Assembly (NCBI GenBank): GCA_022837245.1
Contig: JALHHX010000008.1
Coordinates: 1-30,293 of the forward strand
From: Lentisphaerota bacterium
GTDB taxonomy: Bacteria > Verrucomicrobiota > Kiritimatiellia > RFP12 > UBA3636
Reading direction: 5' to 3'
Length of the DNA: 30,293 nt
Position numbers and translations under genes: made by a program. The notes under the pieces are model-generated. The model saw only the letters and a program-made list of their open reading frames with translations. It made no database searches and was not told where the DNA came from. This document shows positions 23,744 to 29,704 of the stretch, one piece after another. How positions within the stretch are numbered: the stretch's first letter is position 1; each line of letters starts with the position of its first letter.

Positions 23744-24643
23744 TTATTTAGCGCGTTGCGCCCAGATCTCATGCATCAGGATCCACGGGTCAAGGAAGTA
23801 CGTTCCCTGCTGATCGTAAATGCGCCAGACGAAGTGCGAATGTTCACGCGCGCCAACGAACGTTCCTGCTGTCGTGGCAAATGGAGTGCCGGCTTTGAGC
23901 GGGATGTGCTCTGGCACCAGCATATCGACGAGGTGGCAGACTGTCAGCTCCCAGATCGATTTGTCGGCCCACTTACGGAAACCACTCCATCGGTTGTTGT
24001 TGTTGCCGGCGGCCAGGCTGTTGTAGAGAAACTGATCGTCGACGTCGATTGGTGTTGTGAGGATAGTACCGTTGGGCATGTTGATATCAAGCCCGCCATG
24101 GGCGGCGCCGCCATTGTATGGGCCCATAAAGCAATCATAGCCGACGTAGCATTCGCTGGTATGCAGCTTGCCGGACGGATTCGGATACCAGTCGTGGAGC
24201 GGCTCGGGGCATATCGGGATGCCGGCTTCCTGTACCGCCCAGCGAGTGAGCCTGGCAGGGCAGCAGACAAAGCCACCGCGCCAGTCCTTCTCCGCCATGA
24301 AACCCCCTCTGGCACTGAAAATCCGCGATGTAGCGTCGAACCAGATGCGTACGCCGTCGATTTCCCAAGGCTCGTAAAACGTGTTATCACTGGCTACTTC
24401 GCGGTGCATCGTCGTCTTATGCCCGTTGATCTCGACTTCCGCGTCGAATCCGTACGCCGCGATATCGCCAGATTCGTGTCCGCTGTCGATCACCATATCG
24501 TCACGCCGTTTCAAGACTTCGGCAGACGCGTCTAGAAGTTTCATTTCCCACTTCTTCCCGCTGGACAGTGTTAGACGAAGGATATCGTTTTTGTCCAGTA
24601 TACATGGGGTGATTGTCGGCTTGATCGTTCGTTCGAAAATCAT
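23744..24643 (-). CDS. M23-fold (LytM-type) peptidase-like protein without signal peptide
   Basis: The 299-residue product has a C-terminal region with the layout of lysostaphin/LytM zinc peptidases: HGGLD (His182, Asp186), a CHL with His237 where the family has AHL, and HSH (His268, His270) where it has HLH. It is followed by a FVWRIYD strand. The order and spacing support an intact metal site, although the surroundings diverge strongly from known M23 members. The N-terminal 170 residues are unfamiliar and beta-rich. No signal peptide or membrane segment is seen, which is odd for a cell-wall enzyme. The ATG overlaps the stop of the small secreted protein gene (ATGA), so it belongs to the ECF sigma operon. 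Confidence 0.6.
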   Translation of the reverse strand: MIFERTIKPTITPCILDKNDILRLTLSSGKKWEMKLLDASAEVLKRRDDMVIDSGHESGDIAAYGFDAEVEINGHKTTMHREVASDNTFYEPWEIDGVRIWFDATSRIFSARGGFMAEKDWRGGFVCCPARLTRWAVQEAGIPICPEPLHDWYPNPSGKLHTSECYVGYDCFMGPYNGGAAHGGLDINMPNGTILTTPIDVDDQFLYNSLAAGNNNNRWSGFRKWADKSIWELTVCHLVDMLVPEHIPLKAGTPFATTAGTFVGAREHSHFVWRIYDQQGTYFLDPWILMHEIWAQRAK

Positions 24644-25092
24644 TTGGGTTCCTTTAATTTTTTTTGTTCCTCCACAACGGTCTTGCGCATTACGAAGACA
24701 CGTTTGGAGTTGCCGCTGTTGAAGCCACCGACGACGACTGGTTCAGTGCCGTCTATGGTGATGGATATTGACAATAGCAGTTTTTTCTTACGTTGTATGG
24801 TGACAGAGATTTTGCCGTCTTCAAGCGTCTTGAATACGAGCTGGTAATCTCCTTTGAAATTCAGAGTCGCATTGGCTGGAAGCCTGCAAGATTGCTGGTC
24901 AATAAGCTTGCACCCCTCATATGGGAGGCTCCGGCGGATTATGGCGGCGATTTCCTCGAGCCCGGGCGTGACCTCGCCTTTCTTCGTGAGCTCGATCTGC
25001 TGCACGTTGAGTAATTCTGCGGCGTGCGCCGTCATTGTGAATGACAGCATTGCGAAAGTAGCGATCATTGCCATTAGAAAATGCCTGTTCAT
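24640..25092 (-). CDS. Small exported protein of the ECF operon, function unknown
   Basis: From the ATG at 25092 the product has 150 residues: a signal peptide (MAMIATFAMLSFTMTAHA, cleavage near AHA-A), then a domain with ELTKKGEVTPGLEEIAAIIRRSLPYEG, two cysteines (KLIDQQSC and the earlier EGC) that could form a disulphide, and several beta strands (KISVTIQRKKKLLLSI). It ends with a Lys-rich tail. GGAGG stands directly before the ATG, which overlaps the anti-sigma stop as ATGA, fixing the start. I do not recognise the family. Its position between an anti-sigma gene and an M23-fold gene suggests a periplasmic sensor or effector of the same response. Confidence 0.75.
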   Translation of the reverse strand: MNRHFLMAMIATFAMLSFTMTAHAAELLNVQQIELTKKGEVTPGLEEIAAIIRRSLPYEGCKLIDQQSCRLPANATLNFKGDYQLVFKTLEDGKISVTIQRKKKLLLSISITIDGTEPVVVGGFNSGNSKRVFVMRKTVVEEQKKLKEPK

Positions 25093-25490
25093 ACACCCTC
25101 CGTTAGCACCCATAGGATTTTGGCCTCGGTGGGTTCGTCGGTTGTCACGAACACTCCGTTGTGCTTTAGCTCGGGGCCGAATTCGATGTCGTTGAACGCC
25201 GGCGCCGGCCCGTGCCGGGCGGGGAACGCCGTCAGTGCGATTGCGGCGCATACCACCAGAGCCGCCGCGGCGGCTGCCGCCACAACGCGGCGGCGGGTGA
25301 TGAATGATGGGCGATGAGTGGCGGGTTGGCCTTCGCCGCGGTTCGGAGCGGAAGCTCCGCGCACACAGGCCTGCCCACTGTCCACGATGCCGGCGCGTGC
25401 GCGGAAGTCTGCCCAGAAATCCGCAGCCGGCCTCAGCTTCGCTTCCCGCTTGCCGTCGAGCAGCAGGGATCTGATGTCTTTGTCTTTCAT
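25089..25490 (-). CDS. Probable anti-sigma factor (single-pass membrane protein)
   Basis: The 133-residue product has a short cytoplasmic N-terminal part (KDKDIRSLLLDGKREAKLRPAADFW), a low-complexity linker, a single membrane helix (about 69-89, AAAAAAALVVCAAIAL) and a short external tail. This fits an anti-sigma factor that holds the adjacent ECF sigma at the membrane. The cytoplasmic domain is short and has no recognised zinc HxxxCxxC motif. Residues 39-63 (GQACVRGASAPNRGEG and on) come from a palindromic repeat also found at 29657-29700 and look like an in-frame insertion. The ATG at 25490 is eight bases after the sigma stop; a TTG four codons upstream is an alternative. Confidence 0.65.
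   Translation of the reverse strand: MKDKDIRSLLLDGKREAKLRPAADFWADFRARAGIVDSGQACVRGASAPNRGEGQPATHRPSFITRRRVVAAAAAAALVVCAAIALTAFPARHGPAPAFNDIEFGPELKHNGVFVTTDEPTEAKILWVLTEGV
25348..25360. repeat. Palindromic repeat copy inside the anti-sigma gene
   Basis: GCGGAAGCTCCGC (5-bp stem, 3-base loop) is preceded by CCTTCGCCG at 25330-25338. The same pair occurs near 29662-29690. The repeat stays in frame within the anti-sigma gene. Confidence 0.55.
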
Positions 25491-25498
25491 GCTTTTTC

Positions 25499-26077
25499 TC
25501 AAATTAGTTCGTCTTTGTGTGCAGATAGCGATTTGGATAGATTGGCCTTTGCGTGGTGGAGGCGCGACATGACTGTGCCGATAGATATTCCCAGGATCTC
25601 GGCGATTTCGGAGTATTTGAAGTCCTCGTAGTAGTAAAGGTCGATCACCTCCCTGTGGGCTTCCGTGAGTTCCTCCATTGCCTTGTCGATTATCCTGCTC
25701 CTCTCGTCGTTCTCTATTTGTTTATAAGGCTCCGGTGCTCGTTCGTCCGCCATGCCGCCAAGCGGCGCTCCGGACTCTTCGTCGTCCGCCGACACTTCCC
25801 CGCGTGTTTTCGCCTTGCGCAAATAGTCGAGCGCCGCGTACCTGGTTATGCTGAATAGCCATGTTTTATATGAAGATTTCCCGTTGAATGTACCTATTGA
25901 TTTCCAGGCTTTGAGCAGTGCCGTCATGAACACGTCCTCCGCATCACCGGTGCCGGCGATCCTGGCTATGAACTCGCAGGCACCTTGTCTGTGCCGTTCG
26001 GAGAGCGACGCGAACGCTTCGTAATCACCCGCCATTGCCCTTTGGAGCAACTCCTTTTCTGTCCTGTCTGTTTCCAT
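25499..26077 (-). CDS. ECF-type RNA polymerase sigma factor
   Basis: This 192-residue RpoE-like sigma factor directs RNA polymerase to a special promoter set. Region 2 is seen in GDAEDVFMTALLKAWKSIGTF and SSYKTWLFSITRYAALDYLRK, and region 4 in LTEAHREVIDLYYYEDFKYSEIAEILGISIGTVMSRLHHAK, a clear helix-turn-helix. Both regions and the acidic linker between them are complete. It lies 25 bases after gmhB and eight bases before the anti-sigma gene. No ribosome binding site is evident, so coupling to gmhB is possible. ECF factors usually drive their own operon, but no private promoter is obvious in the short gap. Confidence 0.93.
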   Translation of the reverse strand: METDRTEKELLQRAMAGDYEAFASLSERHRQGACEFIARIAGTGDAEDVFMTALLKAWKSIGTFNGKSSYKTWLFSITRYAALDYLRKAKTRGEVSADDEESGAPLGGMADERAPEPYKQIENDERSRIIDKAMEELTEAHREVIDLYYYEDFKYSEIAEILGISIGTVMSRLHHAKANLSKSLSAHKDELI

Positions 26078-26102
26078 GCTTTAGACGGGTGCTCGCGACG
26101 TT

Positions 26103-26651
26103 TTATTCATCGGCGGCGGCGATAAGCGCGTCTACCGCCTCCGGTAGGGTTTTGAAAACGAGCAGAGAATGATCTTTGGCAAAAGCCAATGCCTTTTTGC
26201 CGCTTTCGCCAGTACCACGGTCGATTAGTATCGACTGAATGCCTGCGTTAAGGCCGGATTCAAGATCTGAGACGCGGTCTCCGATCATGTGGCAGCGATA
26301 TTTGTCGAGATTGTCGCGTTCGATGGTTTCGATGATGTAGCGCGGCGACGGTTTGCGGTAGACAGGTGGTTCTTCCGGCGTTTCGGGAGCAATGCAGATG
26401 CCGTGGAATCCGGGCGATGGGAGGTCGAGGAGTTCAATGAGGCGTTCATTGCACGCCACGGCGTCTGCCATAGTGTAGAAACCGCGCCCGATGCCGCTCT
26501 GGTTTGTCAAAAGGTATAGGCGGAAGTGTGCGCTGGCGCGGCGGAGGGCTTCGGCGACGCCGGGCAGAAGCTTGATTTGCCCGGGGCTCGACATGTACCC
26601 CGCGTCTGCTATAAGAGTGTCGTCCCTGTCCAGGAACAAGGCGGAGTTCAT
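26103..26651 (-). CDS. gmhB: D-glycero-D-manno-heptose 1,7-bisphosphate 7-phosphatase-like HAD enzyme
   Basis: GmhB removes the 7-phosphate from heptose bisphosphate during ADP-heptose synthesis for the LPS core. The 182-residue product has the HAD nucleophile loop FLDRDDTLIADAGY (Asp8, Asp10), TNQSGIGRGFYT (motif II), RKPSP with the motif III Lys, and MIGDRVSDLESGLNAG (motif IV). The zinc loop of classical GmhB, which carries CxH and CxC, is here CIAPETPEEPPVYRKP and lacks the CxC pair. The ATG overlaps the rfaE1 stop as ATGA, and that pairing makes the heptose role likely, though a histidinol-phosphatase-type activity is also possible. Confidence 0.85.
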   Translation of the reverse strand: MNSALFLDRDDTLIADAGYMSSPGQIKLLPGVAEALRRASAHFRLYLLTNQSGIGRGFYTMADAVACNERLIELLDLPSPGFHGICIAPETPEEPPVYRKPSPRYIIETIERDNLDKYRCHMIGDRVSDLESGLNAGIQSILIDRGTGESGKKALAFAKDHSLLVFKTLPEAVDALIAAADE

Positions 26652-27652
26652 TGCTTCCGCGCCTCCGAAATATATCGGCGGAGGTCGTCAGGACTGGCGG
26701 CGGCGGTTCCCATTTTGCCAACAACCACTCCGGCAGCCGTGTTCGCGAAGCGCGCCGCGTCGCAGAGCGAAACGCCGGCGGCGGCGGCGAGGGTGAGGGC
26801 CGCGATGACGGTGTCGCCGGCGCCTGTTACATCGAACACCTCGCGTGCGACTGTGGGAATGTGCTCGCCCGGCGTTTTGCCACCGTTTGTGCTGATGAGC
26901 ATGCCGTCCGCACCCAGCGTCACGACCAGGTGCTTCGGCTCGAACTTCTCCCTGATGCGGCTGAAGACCTCATCGGCGGGGAAGTTCGCGGAGTCGTCGC
27001 AGTCGATGCCCGCGAGCTTGAGCGCCTCGGCTTTATTTGGGGTCATGACGGACATGCCGCGGTATTCGATGTGGCTGCGCGGCTTGGGATCCATGGCGAT
27101 GAACATGCCGGCCGGCGCAGCGGCCTGGATGGCGCGTATGGACTCCGTTGTGATGCAGCCTTTGGCGTAATCGGAGAGAATTACGGCGTCGACCCCGCGC
27201 ATGGCCGGTGAGAGAAATTCCGCGACGTCGCCATCGGTCAACGCATAGTCCTCGGGGTTCAGTTCACGGTCGAGGCGGCAGAGTTGCTGGCGGTTGCAGA
27301 GCACACGCGTCTTGGTTATTGTTTCGTGCCTTGGGCTGACGGTTCCGTCGACAATCTCCACGCCTTTAGCTGATAGGATTTCCTCGAGTTTGCGGCCATT
27401 GGCGTCGTCGCCGATCCACCCGAAGAGCGTCGCATGGCCGCCAAGCGCGGCTATGTTGAGCGCCACGTTCGCCGCGCCACCCGCCGAGAACGTTTCGTGG
27501 GAGACTCTCACCACGGGCACTGGCGCCTCGGGGGAGATGCGGGTGGCGTCCCCCCAGATGTAGTTGTCGAGCATCACATCGCCCGCCACCAGTATGCGCA
27601 TGTTCTGTATTGCCGCGAGTATTGACTCCAAAACGTCCGGTCTGTTTATCAT
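26648..27652 (-). CDS. rfaE1: D-glycero-beta-D-manno-heptose-7-phosphate kinase
   Basis: RfaE1 (HldA, or the N-terminal half of HldE) phosphorylates heptose-7-phosphate at C1. The 334-residue PfkB/ribokinase fold has MLDNYIWGDATRISPEAPVPVV, FSAGGAANVALNIAALGG (substrate loop), LSDYAKG, TPNKAEA and the catalytic DVTGAGDTVIAAL. The protein ends after the kinase domain, so the adenylyltransferase half of HldE must be encoded elsewhere. An AGGA lies before the ATG. It overlaps gmhB by four bases, making the second and third heptose steps neighbours. A downstream heptosyltransferase-like GT9 lies at 13922-15064. Confidence 0.93.
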   Translation of the reverse strand: MINRPDVLESILAAIQNMRILVAGDVMLDNYIWGDATRISPEAPVPVVRVSHETFSAGGAANVALNIAALGGHATLFGWIGDDANGRKLEEILSAKGVEIVDGTVSPRHETITKTRVLCNRQQLCRLDRELNPEDYALTDGDVAEFLSPAMRGVDAVILSDYAKGCITTESIRAIQAAAPAGMFIAMDPKPRSHIEYRGMSVMTPNKAEALKLAGIDCDDSANFPADEVFSRIREKFEPKHLVVTLGADGMLISTNGGKTPGEHIPTVAREVFDVTGAGDTVIAALTLAAAAGVSLCDAARFANTAAGVVVGKMGTAAASPDDLRRYISEARKQ

Positions 27653-27685
27653 GATCCTAGCCTTTGACTCTTAGCCTCTTTTCTT

Positions 27686-28171
27686 TTACCCTCTAATGGT
27701 GTCGGCGCCACCGTGGCGTTTGACGTGCGAGATGACGCTGTTGAGCACCACACTGAGCACCATGAACACCACGCCGGTGAGGACTCTGCTCATCGCTCCG
27801 AGGTTGCTCTCTTTACTGCGCACAGTTTCGTAGACGAACGTCAGCGGCTTTTTCACTGGAAACACTCCGACCTCTTCCGCCGGCTGGCCTTCTTCGACGG
27901 AGACGCCATTGTCCCCCTCCGGGAGAGCTTCATCCTCCAATGCGTTGCCTTCGTCCCCGCTATTCACGAAACTGCTGCCAGCGTTCGTGACCGCCTCGAT
28001 TGAATAATGCTCAATGGCGGGATCGGCCTTTGTCTTCACCGTGGAATAATACTCCACCTCCGGCATGATCGCGAACTCGAGAAGGCCGAACACAAGTGCG
28101 GTCCCTCCTATGAGCAACAGGAGCAAAGAGAATGTATTGAACATTCTGAGCTCGCGATCCGTGTATTTCAT
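27686..28171 (-). CDS. Two-helix membrane protein with acidic loop, function unknown
   Basis: The 161-residue product has two membrane helices (about 12-34 and 127-148). Between them lies an acidic loop (for example NSGDEGNALEDEALPEGD) that should face the periplasm by the positive-inside rule. The C-terminal SHVKRHGG would be cytoplasmic. I do not recognise the family. GGGAG lies seven bases before the ATG. It is the first gene after a near-consensus promoter and is followed after 33 bases by rfaE1, so it leads the long envelope-gene run. Confidence 0.75.
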   Translation of the reverse strand: MKYTDRELRMFNTFSLLLLLIGGTALVFGLLEFAIMPEVEYYSTVKTKADPAIEHYSIEAVTNAGSSFVNSGDEGNALEDEALPEGDNGVSVEEGQPAEEVGVFPVKKPLTFVYETVRSKESNLGAMSRVLTGVVFMVLSVVLNSVISHVKRHGGADTIRG

Positions 28172-28197
28172 CTTCTCTCCCGGTTTTTATACATTGC

Positions 28198-28732
28198 TTA
28201 CAGTGGAAAAGGAACCCGAGGCCCCATAATCAAACCGCTATTGATTGTAGCAGAAACGCCGTTCCCCTGCAACGCCGGTTGATGTCCGGAATGCCCTTCC
28301 ATGCTTCCCACGATTGCTTTGGGCTGTTCGATAGACTCAAAGCCCCACGATACGATGACCCGCACCCATCCCGTGGCGGAGTCCACCTCCCACGCCGCGC
28401 TCACGTACCGGTAGCGGCGCGCGCTCACCGCCGCCGCGCCCGTGTCGGTGAATTTGAAAACGCCCACGAGCCCGCGCTCCGGGTCTGCGCGCAGCGCGGT
28501 GATCCACGCCGCCGCCGCCGTGCCGCCGCCCGTCTCGCTCGCGTGGTCCATGTCCACGAGGATCTCGGGCTTGAAATTCATTCCCCACGATCCGCCGCAC
28601 CGCGCCGGGCGTCACGCGCTGCACGAATCCGTCGTGCTCCGGATCCCCGTCGCGGCACGGGTACTCGCCGTACGGCGCGATCTGCACCTCCAGCTCCTCG
28701 CCTGGTTTTATCGTTTTGGGCAGCTCGTTCAT
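28198..28732 (-). pseudogene. Mu I-type phage protease, frameshifted and truncated
   Basis: Mu I proteins combine a head maturation protease with its scaffold. The start at 28732 overlaps the methyltransferase stop as ATGA. It encodes MNELPKTIKPGEELEV, IAPYGEYPCRDGDPEHDG and RVTPGAVRRIV. After a G run (C run at 28583-28586 on the + strand) the homologous sequence moves to another frame: NFKPEILVDMDHAS, GTAAAAWITAL, ARRYRYVSAAWEV. Removing one G joins them in register. After VIVSWGFES (about 28345) the resemblance ends and the frame runs into the host promoter region. An intact family member is roughly twice as long. So the gene carries one frameshift and has lost its C-terminal half. Confidence 0.75.
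28244..28272 (-). promoter_or_regulatory. Near-consensus sigma70 promoter for the long - strand run
   Basis: On the - strand TTGCAG (28267-28272), a 17-base spacer and TACAAT (28244-28249) with TGC directly before it (extended -10) give a strong match. Transcription would begin near 28237, with a leader of about 65 bases. It lies right at the edge of the prophage remnant. Confidence 0.8.
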
Positions 28733-29499
28733 TCCCCGCCCTCCTCCAGCCGCTTCGCGGCGATTTCGCAGTACTCCCGCATGGATTCCACCAGGACGCA
28801 GGGCAGCCCCAGCCGCCGCGCCGCGACGCCCGTCGTGCCCGAGCCGGCGAACGGGTCGAGCACCCGGGAGCCGGGCGCGAGCACGCCCAGCAGCATCTCC
28901 ATGAGCCCGACGGGCTTCTCCACCTGGTGCAGCCTGCGCGCGGCCTGCGGCGCCGCCTGCCTGAACAGCCCGTGGGCGTATGCGTCCATGCGCGTCGCGC
29001 ACCCCGCGCCGCGCTTGAAGCACAGCACATGCTCGCACTGGTTGCGGAACCACCCGGCGATCGGCCGCGCCCCGGGCGTCTTGTCCCACGGCACCAGGCC
29101 GCAATGCCCCCATCCGGCGCCTTCCGCGACGTCGACGACCATCGCCAGCTGCCTCCAGTCCGTCATCCAGAAGCAGGTGGCGTCCTCCGCGCACGCGCGC
29201 CGCAGCGCGTGGAAGACGCCTTTGACAAAACGCATGTGGCTGAAAGACCCGCGGTCCTCGCCGTCGAAACCCGGCAGCCGCGCCGCGCAGCCCGCGCGGC
29301 GGTCGCTGGACAGGTATTTCAAGCCGCTCGGCTTGCGCGATGGCGCGCTCTTCGTCAGGCTGCAATAGGGCGGATCGGTCGCGACGCAGTCGAAGGAGCC
29401 GCCGGGCAGCGCGTCGAGCAGGTCGAGGCAGTCCGCATGGTGCAGCCGGATCGAACCGCCCTCCCAGAACGGCGCCGCCGTTTTTACAGTCTCGTTCAT
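28729..29499 (-). CDS. Phage-type beta-class DNA methyltransferase
   Basis: The 256-residue product has the amino-methyltransferase motif order IV then I: TDPPYCS (residues 42-45 DPPY) near the N-terminus, and VLDPFAGSGTTGVAARRLG (from residue 215) near the C-terminus, with the presumed target-recognition segment between. This is the beta class, which makes N6-adenine or N4-cytosine methylation. DWRQL and EKPVGLMEMLL are usual connecting motifs. The ATG at 29499 is chosen from the domain boundary; the ribosome binding site is AAGGA, rather far at 13 bases. There is no partner restriction enzyme, so it is probably a phage anti-restriction or regulatory methylase. Confidence 0.85.
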   Translation of the reverse strand: MNETVKTAAPFWEGGSIRLHHADCLDLLDALPGGSFDCVATDPPYCSLTKSAPSRKPSGLKYLSSDRRAGCAARLPGFDGEDRGSFSHMRFVKGVFHALRRACAEDATCFWMTDWRQLAMVVDVAEGAGWGHCGLVPWDKTPGARPIAGWFRNQCEHVLCFKRGAGCATRMDAYAHGLFRQAAPQAARRLHQVEKPVGLMEMLLGVLAPGSRVLDPFAGSGTTGVAARRLGLPCVLVESMREYCEIAAKRLEEGGE

Positions 29500-29698
29500 T
29501 TTATGCTTGCATTCCTTTTCAAGTTGTGGTTGAGTGGCGGCACTTGCATGGCTCACGCAGTCATGCATTGGAGGCGGCGCCGATCCGTTGCGGGAGTTGA
29601 TGGCGCGTTGCTGGGTGCGGGGCGCAACAGAACCGCATCCTTGAGGGGGGAGCGATCCCAACCCTTCGCCGGACGGGGCGGAAGCTCCGCCCGGCTTT
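29500..29698. other. Gap between head-type gene and methyltransferase, with repeat
   Basis: No gene is supported. The - strand is open in frame with the methyltransferase, but the translation is low in resemblance to anything. Its first part carries the second copy of the palindromic repeat (29657-29693). The rest shows nothing I can name. Confidence 0.5.
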
Positions 29699-29704
29699 TT
29701 ATTT
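29668..29704 (+). terminator. Hairpin with T run, second palindromic repeat copy
   Basis: GGGCGGA, a 3-base loop and TCCGCCC are enlarged by flanking GCCGG/CCGGC and followed by TTTTTATTTT on the + strand. By form it is an intrinsic terminator for + strand transcription, yet no + strand gene is visible. It may simply be a property of the repeat, which shares CCTTCGCCG and GCGGAAGCTCCGC with 25330-25360. Confidence 0.5.

Noticed and set aside
23723..24535. A 270-residue + strand frame opposite the M23-fold gene
   Set aside because: It is antisense to a gene coupled by ATGA overlap in a real operon and has no domain signal.
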